A stretch of 21,459 nt of DNA, taken from positions 1-21,459 of the forward strand of contig CANJXD010000029.1 of the NCBI GenBank assembly GCA_947478535.1, read 5' to 3'. Source of the stretch: Acetobacteraceae bacterium. Its GTDB lineage: Bacteria > Pseudomonadota > Alphaproteobacteria > Acetobacterales > Acetobacteraceae. The notes beneath the pieces were generated by a model, which did not search any database, was not told the origin of the DNA, and saw nothing but the letters and a program-made list of their open reading frames with translations. The position numbers and the translations under genes are program-made. Each line of letters starts with the position of its first letter. Position 1 is the first letter of the stretch. Shown piece by piece: positions 1 to 7,556 of this stretch.

Positions 1-19
1 CGCAGGGAACAGCCACGCC

Positions 20-886
20 ATGACGACGATCGGCGGCTTCGTCTTCCTGCTCGCCATGGTGTTCGGCGGCTACATCATCGCCGGCGGCAAGTTCGGCATC
101 ATCCTGCATTCCCTGCCCTATGAAATGATGATGATCGGCGGCGCTGCTGTCGGCTCTTTCGTCATGTCCAACAGCGTGCATGACATCAAGCATGTGCTCG
201 GCGGCTTTGGAAAGATCATCAAGGGCGGCCGCTTCCACAAACACGAATACGTGGACCTGCTGTCGATGCTGTTCTGGCTGGTGCGGCTTGCGCAGCAGAA
301 GGGCGCAATGGCGCTGGAGCCGCATATCGAGAAGCCCACGGAAAGCCCCGCCTTCACAAAGTTCCCCAAGATCGCCGCCGACAAGGTCGCGGTGACGCTG
401 ATCTGCGACTACCTCCGCATGGTTGGCATGAATGCCGATGACCCGCACCAGATCGAGGACATCATGTCCAAGGAGCTGAAGAAGATCGCGGCGGAGGAAC
501 AGCACGCGGCGCATGCGATGCAGGCCATCGCCGATGCGCTGCCCGCGCTCGGCATCGTCGCCGCCGTGCTCGGTGTGATCAAGACAATGGCCAGCATCGA
601 CCAGCCGCCCGCCGTGCTTGGCGGCATGATCGGCGGCGCGCTCGTCGGCACCTTCCTCGGCATCCTGCTCGCCTATGGCATGATGGGCCCCATGGCGGCG
701 CGGCTGAAGGGTGTGGTGGATGAGGATTGCAAGTTCTACGAGGTGATCCGCGCCGTCCTCGTCGCCCACCTGCATGGCAACGCCCCGCAGGTCGCGGTCG
801 AGGCCGGTCGCAAGACCGCGCCCAGCCATTCGATGCCGAGCTTCCAGGAAATGGAGGAAGCGCTGCAGAACCTGCAGATCGGGTAG
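20..886 (+). CDS. motA: Flagellar motor stator protein MotA
   Basis: MotA is the inner-membrane stator subunit that, with MotB, conducts ions and turns the flagellar rotor through contacts with FliG. The 288-residue product has the usual MotA length and layout: two N-terminal membrane helices (about 1-22 and 33-52), a large cytoplasmic loop, and two C-terminal helices (about 174-190 and 200-222). The loop Glu corresponding to E. coli E98 is present (E100, in ALEPHIE), as are the two prolines matching P173 and P222 (P175 and P224). The position matching E. coli R90 appears to be Gln. The ATG at 20 is preceded by an AGGGA-type ribosome binding site at 4-8. No motB follows; the next gene converges on it with one base between the stops. 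The family assignment is firm. Confidence 0.97.
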   Translation: MTTIGGFVFLLAMVFGGYIIAGGKFGIILHSLPYEMMMIGGAAVGSFVMSNSVHDIKHVLGGFGKIIKGGRFHKHEYVDLLSMLFWLVRLAQQKGAMALEPHIEKPTESPAFTKFPKIAADKVAVTLICDYLRMVGMNADDPHQIEDIMSKELKKIAAEEQHAAHAMQAIADALPALGIVAAVLGVIKTMASIDQPPAVLGGMIGGALVGTFLGILLAYGMMGPMAARLKGVVDEDCKFYEVIRAVLVAHLHGNAPQVAVEAGRKTAPSHSMPSFQEMEEALQNLQIG

Positions 887-887
887 C

Positions 888-1139
888 CTACGCGGCGCCG
901 ATCACCCGCCCCGTCAGCGCCTCCACCAGCAGTCGCCGTTCCGTGGCGCGGTTCCGCAGCGTCAGCCGCAGCATCCCGGCATCAGCGCCCTCGCCGCGCT
1001 CCACGATGGAAAACACATGCCCGGCGCGGAGGTCGGCGAGGAAGGCGTCCAGCGCCACGCCGAGCAGCGCCGCCGCCTTGTCGGCCGTCACCACCGCATC
1101 GCCCGCCGCGTCGATCTCCACGAATTCCGGCATCGTCAT
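888..1139 (-). CDS. Small DUF6522-like hypothetical protein
   Basis: This 83-residue acidic soluble protein has no signal peptide and no membrane segment. Its shape (short beta start, an AALLGVALDAFLADLRAG helix, then SIVERGEGADAGMLRLTLRNR) resembles small alphaproteobacterial proteins grouped as DUF6522, whose role is unknown. That assignment is from memory of the family pattern and is not firm. The ATG at 1139 has a GGAG sequence seven bases upstream, which favours it over the in-frame ATG two codons later. It converges on motA with one base between stop codons and diverges from the thioesterase gene across 65 bases, which must hold both start regions. No function is proposed. Confidence 0.72.
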   Translation of the reverse strand: MTMPEFVEIDAAGDAVVTADKAAALLGVALDAFLADLRAGHVFSIVERGEGADAGMLRLTLRNRATERRLLVEALTGRVIGAA

Positions 1140-1204
1140 CGCTGCACTCCCCCCACATCATCGCCCATCTTGACCCCGGCCGCGCCGGACGGCACGCAGG
1201 CGGC

Positions 1205-1669
1205 ATGACCGATCAGACCCAGACCCTCCCCGACCTCGATCCCGGCGGCGCCCCCTATCACAGCCTGCTCGGCGTGACGCTGGAGCATTGGGAGGACGGC
1301 ATGGCCCGCCTCGTCTGCACCGCCGGCGACCAGCACCGCAACCGGTCCGGCATCATCCATGGCGGGCTGCTGCTGTCGATGATCGACCAGGCCGCGGGCT
1401 ATGCCGGGCTCTGGTGCAGCAACCCCGGCAATATTCGCAAGGCCGTGACCCTCGACCTCGACTGCAAGTTCACCGGGCAGGTGAAGGGTGGGCGGCTGGT
1501 GGCGGAAGCCCGCGTCGCGCAGCGAGGCCGCAACATCTTCTTCGTCCGCACGGAGGTCTTCGACGCCGAGGGCAGGATGGTCGCTTTCGGCTCCTCCACC
1601 CATCGCTGGCGCGCCGGCAGCGAGACCCATGAGGGCCAGCCCGCCAACGCCCCCAGCAAGGGGGAATAG
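1205..1669 (+). CDS. PaaI-family hotdog-fold acyl-CoA thioesterase
   Basis: This is a 154-residue single hotdog-domain protein of the PaaI/YdiI type, which hydrolyses acyl-CoA or aryl-CoA thioesters in the cytoplasm. The diagnostic stretch is RSGIIHGGLLLSMIDQAAG at about residues 44-62: the HGG motif followed by a helix carrying an acidic residue (D58) that usually serves as the catalytic acid or base. The strand VTLDLDCKFTGQVKGGRL and the closing VAFGSSTHRW are also typical. The substrate cannot be read from the sequence. A weak AGG lies just upstream of the ATG. Neighbouring crotonase, Hbd and Etf genes make a role in acyl-CoA turnover plausible, but it lies on the opposite strand and is not in their operon. 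It converges on the crotonase gene with four bases between stops. Confidence 0.9.
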   Translation: MTDQTQTLPDLDPGGAPYHSLLGVTLEHWEDGMARLVCTAGDQHRNRSGIIHGGLLLSMIDQAAGYAGLWCSNPGNIRKAVTLDLDCKFTGQVKGGRLVAEARVAQRGRNIFFVRTEVFDAEGRMVAFGSSTHRWRAGSETHEGQPANAPSKGE

Positions 1670-1673
1670 CGCG

Positions 1674-2456
1674 TCAGCGCGCCTTGAAGACGGGCTTGCG
1701 CTTGTCCAGGAAGGCGCGCGTCGCCTCCCGGAAGTCCTCAGTATAGGCGAAGTTGCCATTCTCCGCGTGTTCGGCATCGGAGATTGGCAGCGCGCCGCGC
1801 AGCTTCTGCAAGGCCTGCTTATGGAAGCGGTTGGATAGCGGCGCGCCTTGGGCGATGCGCCGCGCCAGCGCCATCGATTCCTCCTGCACCGCCTCATCCG
1901 GGACGAGGCGGGACAGCAGGCCCTTATCGTAGGCTTCCTGGCCCGTCAGCACCCGGCCTTCGATCAGCAATTCCATGGCGACCGCATAGCCCGCGATCTG
2001 CAAGACCGCGTCGAGGTCCGAATAGGCATACCAGATGCCGAGGTTGCGGGCCGGAATGCCGATGCGGGTGCCCGGGCCGCCGATGCGGAAATCCGCCTTG
2101 ATGGCGACGCCGGCGCCACCGCCCATCGTCCAGCCCCGGCAGGCCGCGACAACCGGGTGGCGGCAGGTTTGCAACGCCTTCATGCAGCGGTTGAATTCAC
2201 GGCCATAGCGGTCTTCCAGCTCCGGCGTACCGCGTTCGACCTGGAACGCGGCGATATCGGCGCCGGCGCAGAAGGCTTCCTCCCCGGCGCCGCGGATGAC
2301 AACGCAGCGCAGTTCCTCATCGGCGTCACACGCCTCCATCGCCTCGGCCAGCGCGATCCACATCGGCAGGTCCATGGCGTTGCGCTTGGCGGCGCGGTCC
2401 AGGGTGATGAGAGCGATTGCGCCCTCGCGGGTCAGCAGGATGTTCGGGTGCGGCAT
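1674..2456 (-). CDS. Crotonase-fold (enoyl-CoA hydratase/isomerase family) protein without the canonical catalytic Glu pair
   Basis: The 260-residue product is a single crotonase domain. It shows the first oxyanion-hole motif FCAGADIAAF (62-71) and the second, GWTMGGGAGVAI (108-119), plus the usual C-terminal helix ending AFLDKRKPVFK. In classical enoyl-CoA hydratase two Glu residues hydrate the double bond, in GGGCE and PE motifs. Here the aligned positions are Gly116 (GGGAG) and Ala136 (IPARNLG). The region after it is also unusual, with IWYAYSDLDA where hydratases have GLIPGAGGT. The fold and CoA binding are well supported, but classical hydratase chemistry is doubtful; isomerase, hydrolase, decarboxylase or another crotonase reaction is possible. 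The ATG at 2456 has only a weak AGG upstream. It diverges from the flavin-binding protein gene. Confidence 0.88.
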   Translation of the reverse strand: MPHPNILLTREGAIALITLDRAAKRNAMDLPMWIALAEAMEACDADEELRCVVIRGAGEEAFCAGADIAAFQVERGTPELEDRYGREFNRCMKALQTCRHPVVAACRGWTMGGGAGVAIKADFRIGGPGTRIGIPARNLGIWYAYSDLDAVLQIAGYAVAMELLIEGRVLTGQEAYDKGLLSRLVPDEAVQEESMALARRIAQGAPLSNRFHKQALQKLRGALPISDAEHAENGNFAYTEDFREATRAFLDKRKPVFKAR

Positions 2457-2495
2457 GGTGAGAGCCTACTGCCTGTCCCGCGGATCGGCCAGATA

Positions 2496-2549
2496 CCGCC
2501 CAAGCAGCGGGCGGAAACTCTGCGCGGGTGCAACCGTCCCGACCCGCGC
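2496..2549. repeat. Two short inverted repeats in a divergent intergenic region
   Basis: The 131-base region between the start of the crotonase gene (-) and the flavin-binding protein gene (+) holds two perfect inverted repeats. One has six-base arms CCGCCC (2496-2501) and GGGCGG (2509-2514) with a seven-base loop. The other has eight-base arms GCGCGGGT (2522-2529) and ACCCGCGC (2542-2549) with a twelve-base loop. They could be regulator sites or leader hairpins for either gene. At this GC content short GC-rich palindromes also arise by chance, so function is only a possibility. Confidence 0.35.
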
Positions 2550-2587
2550 GGCGTTAGCTGGGTCAGACAGGACAAGGAACCGCGCGC

Positions 2588-3103
2588 ATGGTGGAACGCC
2601 GAACCGATGACGTGGCGCAGGACAAGATCTGGTCGATGATCCGGAACATCCGCGTCGCCACCATGGTGACAGTCGACGACCAGGGGCGGATGCGCGGCCG
2701 GCCGATGCGCGCCGCCTCGCTCCAGCAATTCGACGGCACGCTCTGGTTCTTCACGGCCGATCCCTCCCCCAAGGTGCGGGAGATCATCGGCGATGGCCGC
2801 GTGCTGCTGGCCTACGCCGATCCGGTGGCGGAGAATTATGCCTCTCTCTCCGGCACCGCACGGATCGTGCAGGACCCTGCGCGGCAGCGGGACCTGTGGT
2901 CAGAAGCCCTGCGCTCCAGCTTCCCTGCGGGGCCGGACGCGCCGAGCACGGCGCTGATCGAGGTCACCGTTCATGGCGCGGAGTACTGGGATGTCCCATC
3001 CTCCTCCCTCGTCCAGGCCTATGGCTATGTGAAGGCCCGCCTGACCGGGGAAGCGCCGGATGGCGGGGCGAACGAGAAGGTCGCCTTCCGCCCCCCAGGA
3101 TGA
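2588..3103 (+). CDS. Pyridoxamine 5'-phosphate oxidase-like (general stress protein 26-type) flavin-binding protein
   Basis: The 171-residue product has the split-barrel fold of the pyridoxamine phosphate oxidase-like family, of the type found in general stress protein 26. These proteins bind FMN, FAD or F420-like cofactors, and most have no proven substrate. Seen in the sequence are the N-terminal helix DKIWSMIRNIRVATMVTVDD, the barrel strands GRPMRAASLQQFDGTLWFFT, the typical SPKVREIIGDGRVLLAYADP, then YASLSGTARIV and the late signature EYWDVPSSSLVQAYGYVKA. The ATG at 2588 follows an AAGGA-type site about nine bases upstream. It converges on hbd with one base between the stops. It is not a true PdxH: it is shorter and lacks the PdxH C-terminus. 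Confidence 0.88.
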   Translation: MVERRTDDVAQDKIWSMIRNIRVATMVTVDDQGRMRGRPMRAASLQQFDGTLWFFTADPSPKVREIIGDGRVLLAYADPVAENYASLSGTARIVQDPARQRDLWSEALRSSFPAGPDAPSTALIEVTVHGAEYWDVPSSSLVQAYGYVKARLTGEAPDGGANEKVAFRPPG

Positions 3104-3104
3104 T

Positions 3105-3983
3105 TCAGCGCGTGGGCTTCGGCGGCGTCACGCCATAGTCGTAGAAGCCCTTGCCAGCCTTCCGGCCGAGCCAACCGGCCTCGACATACTTTCGCAGGAG
3201 GGGGCTCGGCCGGTATTTCGAATCGCCGAGGCCCTGGTGCAGCACCTCCATCACCGACAGGCAGGTGTCGAGGCCGATGAAATCCGCCAGTTCCAGCGGC
3301 CCCATCGGGTGGTTGCACCCCAGCTTCATGCCGGCATCGATCGAGGCGATATCGCCGACGCCTTCCTGCAAGGCGAAACAGGCCTCGTTGATCATCGGCA
3401 GCAGGATGCGGTTGACGATGAAGGCGGGGTAGTCGGCGGCGAAGGCCACCGTCTTGCCCATGCGCTCCGCGAGTTGCGCCACCGCCTGCACCGTCGCATC
3501 CCCGGTCGCCAAGCCGCGGATCACCTCCACCAGCTTCATCATCGGCACCGGGTTGAAGAAATGCATGCCGACGAAACGGTCCGGCCGGTCCGTGCTCGTC
3601 GCCAGCCGGGTGATGGGGATGGAGGAGGTGTTGGTCGCCACCAGCGCATCGGCCCGCAGATGCGGCGTCAGGGTCGCGAAGATCTTGTGCTTCAGCTCCT
3701 CCCGCTCCGTCGCCGCCTCGATCACCAGGTCGCAATCGCCGAAGGCGCCGTAATCCGTGGTGGTGGCGATGCGCGCCAGCGCCGCGTCCTTCTCGGCTGC
3801 CGTCAGTGTCCCCTTGGAAACCTGGCGGTCCATGTTCTTGGTGACGGTCGCGATGGCCTTGGCCAGCGCCGCTTCCGCCACATCCAGCATCACCACCGCG
3901 ATGCCTGCCTGCGATGCGACATGAGCGATGCCGTTGCCCATCTGGCCCGCGCCGATGATGCCCAGCTTCTGGATATCCGCCAT
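3105..3983 (-). CDS. hbd: 3-hydroxybutyryl-CoA (3-hydroxyacyl-CoA) dehydrogenase
   Basis: This enzyme interconverts 3-hydroxyacyl-CoA and 3-oxoacyl-CoA with NAD(P), in beta-oxidation or C4 metabolism. The 292-residue length is typical of the short single-function form. The N-terminus has the Rossmann dinucleotide motif GIIGAGQMGNGIA (about 8-20). The family signature follows as NTSSIPIT and FVGMHFFNPVPMMKLVEVI, including the active-site His in MHFFNP. The C-terminal helical domain ends KAGKGFYDYG. The reading frame opens upstream to an ATG at 4034, but that codon lies inside the etfA terminator hairpin; the ATG at 3983 has an AGGGAG site eight bases upstream and starts the conserved domain, so 3983 is chosen. 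It lies downstream of etfA on the same strand but behind a strong terminator. Confidence 0.96.
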   Translation of the reverse strand: MADIQKLGIIGAGQMGNGIAHVASQAGIAVVMLDVAEAALAKAIATVTKNMDRQVSKGTLTAAEKDAALARIATTTDYGAFGDCDLVIEAATEREELKHKIFATLTPHLRADALVATNTSSIPITRLATSTDRPDRFVGMHFFNPVPMMKLVEVIRGLATGDATVQAVAQLAERMGKTVAFAADYPAFIVNRILLPMINEACFALQEGVGDIASIDAGMKLGCNHPMGPLELADFIGLDTCLSVMEVLHQGLGDSKYRPSPLLRKYVEAGWLGRKAGKGFYDYGVTPPKPTR

Positions 3984-4004
3984 GAACCCCACTCCCTTGA
4001 AACG

Positions 4005-4041
4005 AAAAACGCCGGCGCGGCCCGTGAGGGCCATCGCCGGC
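4005..4041 (-). terminator. Rho-independent terminator after etfA
   Basis: Read on the minus strand, a long GC-rich hairpin follows the etfA stop by 27 bases. The arms are GCCGGCG and CGCCGGC (4035-4041 and 4011-4017) outside, and GGCCC with GGGCC (4028-4032 and 4019-4023) inside, around a TCAC loop. A run of five T residues (4005-4009 on the complement) follows directly, then GTTTC. This is the textbook intrinsic form and the clearest terminator in the window. It separates etfBA from hbd, whose start lies only about 20 bases beyond. Confidence 0.85.
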
Positions 4042-4068
4042 GCGAAAAGCCAACCCCTGGGGCGGCTC

Positions 4069-4995
4069 CTACTTCTTGTCGAGCTCGGCTTCGAGTTCCG
4101 GGATGATCTTGAAGACGTCGCCGACCAGACCGTAATCCGCCACCTGGAAGATCGGCGCTTCCTCGTCCTTGTTCACGGCGACAATGACCTTGCTGTCCTT
4201 CATCCCCGCCAGATGCTGAATGGCGCCCGAGATTCCGAAGGCCATGTAGAGTTCCGGCGCCACGATCTTGCCGGTCTGGCCGACCTGCATGTCGTTCGGC
4301 GCATAGCCCGCGTCGACCGCCGCGCGGGAAGCGCCGATGGCCGCCCCGAGCCGATCCGCCACACCTTCGAGAATCTTGAAGTTGTCGGAGGACCCCATCG
4401 CCCGCCCGCCGGAGACGACGATGCGCGCCGCCGTCAGTTCCGGCCGCTCAAGCTTCGCGATCTCGGAGCCCACGAACTTCGACACACCCGGATCGGCCGC
4501 CGTCGCCGCATCCTCGATGGACGCAGCGCCGCCCTCGGCCGGCACCGGGTCGAAGGACGCGGCGCGCACGGTCAGCACCTTCTTCGCGTCGCTCGTCTTC
4601 ACGGTCGCCAGCGCGTTGCCGGCGTAGAAGAAGCGGCGGAAGGTGTCGGCACCCTCGACGCCCGCGACATCGCTGATGATCTGAACATCGAGCAGCGCGG
4701 CCACGCGCGGCATCACGTTCTTGCCCGCGGCGCTGCCGGGGGCGAGCAGATGCTCATAGGACGGCGCGAGCGCCACCATCAGCGCCGCCACCGGCTCCGC
4801 CAGCCCGTTGAGGCACCCCTCGCCGCCGGCGACCAGCACCTTGGCCACGCCGGGCAGCTTCGCCGCCGCCGCCGCGCCATCGCGCGACAGCACCAGCACA
4901 TGCACGTCGCCACCCAGCTTCAGTGCCGCCGCGACGGCACTGCGCGTGGGCTGGGAGACCGCTTCGCCGCGATCGGCGAGAACCAGGACGGCCAT
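4069..4995 (-). CDS. etfA: Electron transfer flavoprotein subunit alpha
   Basis: EtfA (FixB family) carries the FAD of the EtfAB heterodimer, which accepts electrons from acyl-CoA and other flavin dehydrogenases and delivers them to ETF:quinone oxidoreductase. The 308-residue product has the standard length. The N-terminal domain begins [13 protein letters not shown]. The C-terminal FAD-binding domain includes [20 protein letters not shown] (about 198-217), the [20 protein letters not shown] stretch and the signature [16 protein letters not shown], ending with IIAVNKDE-like [14 protein letters not shown]. It starts three bases after the etfB stop, so the two are surely one transcript and probably translationally coupled, with an AAGG site inside the end of etfB. 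An intrinsic terminator follows. Confidence 0.98.
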   Translation of the reverse strand: MAVLVLADRGEAVSQPTRSAVAAALKLGGDVHVLVLSRDGAAAAAKLPGVAKVLVAGGEGCLNGLAEPVAALMVALAPSYEHLLAPGSAAGKNVMPRVAALLDVQIISDVAGVEGADTFRRFFYAGNALATVKTSDAKKVLTVRAASFDPVPAEGGAASIEDAATAADPGVSKFVGSEIAKLERPELTAARIVVSGGRAMGSSDNFKILEGVADRLGAAIGASRAAVDAGYAPNDMQVGQTGKIVAPELYMAFGISGAIQHLAGMKDSKVIVAVNKDEEAPIFQVADYGLVGDVFKIIPELEAELDKK

Positions 4996-4998
4996 CGT

Positions 4999-5748
4999 TC
5001 AGATCACCTTCGCTTCGTTGCGGAGCTTGTCCACGAGTTCGGCCACCGAGGCCACCTTCTTGCCGGCCAGGCGCTTGGGCGGCTCCTCCACCTTCAGCAC
5101 GGTCAGGCGGGGGCTCGCATCGACGCCGAGATCGGCCGGCTTCACCGTCTCGATCGGCTTCTTGCGCGCCTTCATGATGTTCGGCAGCGACGCGTAGCGC
5201 GGTTCGTTCAGCCGCAGATCGGCGGTCACGATGGCCGGCAGCGTCAGCGCCACCGTCTCCAGCCCGCCATCGACTTCGCGCGTCACGCGGATGCCGCCAT
5301 CGGCGAGCTCGATCTTGGAGGCGAAGGTGCCCTGCGGCCAGCCGAGCAGCGCCGCCAGCATCTGGCCGGTGGCGTTCATGTCGTCATCGATCGCCTGCTT
5401 GCCGAGGATGACCAGCGCCGGGCCTTCCTTGTCGACCAGGGCCTTGAGGATCTTGGCGACCGCGAGCGGTTCCACCACGCCATCCTGCTCGACCAGGATG
5501 CCGCGATCGGCCCCCATGGCGAGCGCCGTGCGGATCTGTTCCTGCGCGGCCGTGGGGCCGACGGAGACGGCGACGATCTCGGTCGCCGCGCCCTTCTCCT
5601 TCAGGCGAACCGCTTCCTCGACGGCAATCTCGTCGAAGGGGTTCATGGACATCTTCACGTTGGCCGTCTCGACGCCCGTGCCATCCGCCTTCACGCGGAC
5701 CTTCACGTTGTAGTCGACCACCCGCTTGACGGGGACGAGGATTTTCAT
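4999..5748 (-). CDS. etfB: Electron transfer flavoprotein subunit beta
   Basis: EtfB (FixA family) is the partner of EtfA; it binds AMP in general-type ETFs and docks with the dehydrogenases. The 249-residue product shows the N-terminal [20 protein letters not shown], the [19 protein letters not shown] helix and the [20 protein letters not shown] stretch. The C-terminal recognition loop is in the region of [20 protein letters not shown]. The open frame extends to an ATG at 5853, but the family N-terminus begins at 5748, where an AGGGA lies about eleven bases upstream, so 5748 is chosen. It is the first gene of etfB-etfA, and a candidate promoter is seen at 5825-5853. Confidence 0.98.
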   Translation of the reverse strand: MKILVPVKRVVDYNVKVRVKADGTGVETANVKMSMNPFDEIAVEEAVRLKEKGAATEIVAVSVGPTAAQEQIRTALAMGADRGILVEQDGVVEPLAVAKILKALVDKEGPALVILGKQAIDDDMNATGQMLAALLGWPQGTFASKIELADGGIRVTREVDGGLETVALTLPAIVTADLRLNEPRYASLPNIMKARKKPIETVKPADLGVDASPRLTVLKVEEPPKRLAGKKVASVAELVDKLRNEAKVI

Positions 5749-5824
5749 CGGTTGCCGGATCCCTGGTCGTCGCGCGGCGCGAGGATTGCGCCGGGCGCAT
5801 ATCGCAGCCGCTAGAGCGGCGCGG

Positions 5825-5853
5825 AACATAGGGCGGGAGCCTTGGCCGGGCAA
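5825..5853 (-). promoter_or_regulatory. Candidate sigma-70-like promoter for etfBA
   Basis: On the minus strand TTGCCC (5848-5853) and TATGTT (5825-5830) lie 17 bases apart, each matching four of six consensus positions. A start near 5818 would give a leader of about 70 bases to the etfB ATG. It is the best-spaced candidate in the 148-base gap upstream of etfB. Promoter calls from two hexamers are weak evidence. Confidence 0.35.
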
Positions 5854-5896
5854 CCCGGCACAGCACCGACCCGCCCGCGCCCGGAGGAAGGCTCGG

Positions 5897-6094
5897 TCAG
5901 GCCTTCGACAGGAGGACCAGCAGCAGGAACAGCACCAGCGTCACGCCCTGCATGATGACGCGCCAGCGCATCAGCGTGTTGGACCGCCCGCCGCCGCCAT
6001 TCTCGCTGCGGACAAGCCCCAGCATGCCGGCGAACATGACGCCGAGGGTGCCGAGCATCGACAGCCCGACCAGGATCGAAAGAAAGGTGATCAT
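5897..6094 (-). CDS. HIG1-domain twin-transmembrane protein
   Basis: This 65-residue inner-membrane peptide has two hydrophobic helices (about 1-27 and 46-64) joined by a short Gly/Arg-rich loop. The segment [13 protein letters not shown] matches the RxRxxxQ core of the HIG1 (hypoxia-induced gene 1) family, known in alphaproteobacteria as twin-transmembrane proteins and in mitochondria as Rcf1/HIGD assembly factors of cytochrome oxidase supercomplexes. A respiratory-complex role is inferred from the family. It lies 48 bases downstream of the MFS gene on the same strand and upstream of etfBA. The ATG has only a weak purine-rich site (TTGGCGGC) ahead. The domain match is good for so short a protein. 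Confidence 0.85.
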   Translation of the reverse strand: MITFLSILVGLSMLGTLGVMFAGMLGLVRSENGGGGRSNTLMRWRVIMQGVTLVLFLLLVLLSKA

Positions 6095-6142
6095 GCCGCC
6101 AAGATGGCACGTCCCGCCGGGCCGGCAAGCAGGGACGACCTG

Positions 6143-7342
6143 CTACTTCCGAGTACCGGCAATCGCGTAGGCGCCGACCAGCGCGGCGACGACGCACATC
6201 AGGAAGCCGGCGGCATAGCCCCCGGTCACCGTCACCAGGATGGAAAAGGCCGGGGGAGCCACCAGCATGGTGGAGCTGAAGGCGAAGGACAGCGCCGCGG
6301 TCGTCGCCCCCACCTGGCCATTGCGCGCCAGCCGCGCGGCTTCCGACAGCATCAGCCCATTCCAGCCGATGGCTGTCGCCCCCATCAAAATCCCCGCCAG
6401 GGTGATGAGGGGCACCGACCAACCCTCCCCCGCCGTGGCCAGCACCATCCCGGCCACAGCCGCCAGCAACCCGCAGGCCACCAGGGACCCGCGCGCCCCG
6501 AACCGGTCCGCCAGCAGCGCCCAGGCGACGCGGCCGATCACCCCCGCCCCCTGCGCCAGCGCCAGCCTGATACCGGCCTCCGCCAACGAAAGCCCATGCG
6601 TGGTCACGAGGTAGGCAACGAAGAAGGTGGAAAAACAGAACTGCGCGATGCCGTAGCCGCAGGACATGATGGTCAGCCGCGCCAATTCGCCATCCCGGCG
6701 AAGCATCCCGATACCAGCCGCCGATTCGCGCAGGATGCCCACGAATCCTCCGGCCGGCCGTGCCCCAGGCTCCACTTGGTCCAGCGCCCGGCGCAGCGGC
6801 TCCAGCCCGATGGCGACCAGGAAGGCAATGGCGGACATCGCCAGCACCCCGGCCCGCCACCCCCAGACCAGCGCAATGGCCGGCGTCATCCAGGCCACCA
6901 CCATGGCGCCGAGCGGCACCCCGGCCTGCTTCATGCTGAACACCAGGGCCCGGCGCTTCACCGGGGTGTGCGCCGCCAGCAGATGGCTCCCCCCCGGCGT
7001 CAGCGGCCCATGGCCGATCCCCGCGAGCAGGGCGGAAGCCGCGAGCGCCGCCGGATGCCCGAGCATCGCCAGCGCGATTCCGCAACCCAGCGTCACCATC
7101 GCGATCTGCAACAGCCGCACGCCGCCCAGGATCTTGATCAGCGGCCCGGTCAGTGGCCCGGTCAGCAGCGCCCCGGCATAGACCAGCGCGGTATGGAAGC
7201 CGGCGAAGCTCGCGGGGATCCCGGTTTCCGGCGCCATGGCCGGGGCCAGGACCGGCACGGTGAGGAACGCTCCCATCCCCGCCAGATGCGCCGCCAGCAA
7301 TGCGACGAGGACAGGCCAGAGATAGGGGGATCGGGGCGTCAC
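6143..7342 (-). CDS. Major facilitator superfamily transporter
   Basis: The 399-residue product is a twelve-helix inner-membrane transporter of the MFS, probably an exporter or organic-anion permease; the substrate cannot be told. Hydrophobic segments begin at YLWPVLVALLAAHLAGMGAF and repeat through the protein. A loop rich in basic residues after helix 2-3 and the mid-protein HTPVKRRALVFSMKQAGVPLG stretch are typical of the family. The open frame runs far upstream (to 8215) as antisense of the MscS gene. The GTG at 7342 is chosen because it opens directly into the first helix and has GGAGG eight bases upstream. An ATG just ahead of it is out of frame and soon hits a stop. It diverges from the MscS gene. 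Confidence 0.9.
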   Translation of the reverse strand: MTPRSPYLWPVLVALLAAHLAGMGAFLTVPVLAPAMAPETGIPASFAGFHTALVYAGALLTGPLTGPLIKILGGVRLLQIAMVTLGCGIALAMLGHPAALAASALLAGIGHGPLTPGGSHLLAAHTPVKRRALVFSMKQAGVPLGAMVVAWMTPAIALVWGWRAGVLAMSAIAFLVAIGLEPLRRALDQVEPGARPAGGFVGILRESAAGIGMLRRDGELARLTIMSCGYGIAQFCFSTFFVAYLVTTHGLSLAEAGIRLALAQGAGVIGRVAWALLADRFGARGSLVACGLLAAVAGMVLATAGEGWSVPLITLAGILMGATAIGWNGLMLSEAARLARNGQVGATTAALSFAFSSTMLVAPPAFSILVTVTGGYAAGFLMCVVAALVGAYAIAGTRK

Positions 7343-7556
7343 GCCTGCATCCTCCCCCCGGATGCGCTGCACCGCAACATACCCTGCGGCGATAGGCCGG
7401 CGCGCCCTGCCCCGGCAGCGCCACAATACGGCCGCGCCGCGATCCCATCTCCACGCCATGGTCGCCCGTCGCATGAAACGGAATTCGGGGATGCACAGGG
7501 CTTCGCGGCCAGCTTCAGGGTTGACCCGGCCGGGGCGGCGCTGTTCACCCAGCCCC

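Noticed and set aside
3928..5814. 628-residue open frame on the + strand across hbd, etfA and etfB
   Set aside because: It is rich in His, Arg and Gln with no domain, and is exactly antisense to well-recognised genes; it is the usual GC-rich shadow frame.
7521..7526. TTGACC as a -35 element for the MscS gene
   Set aside because: No -10-like hexamer at proper spacing, and the start codon is only about 30 bases downstream.
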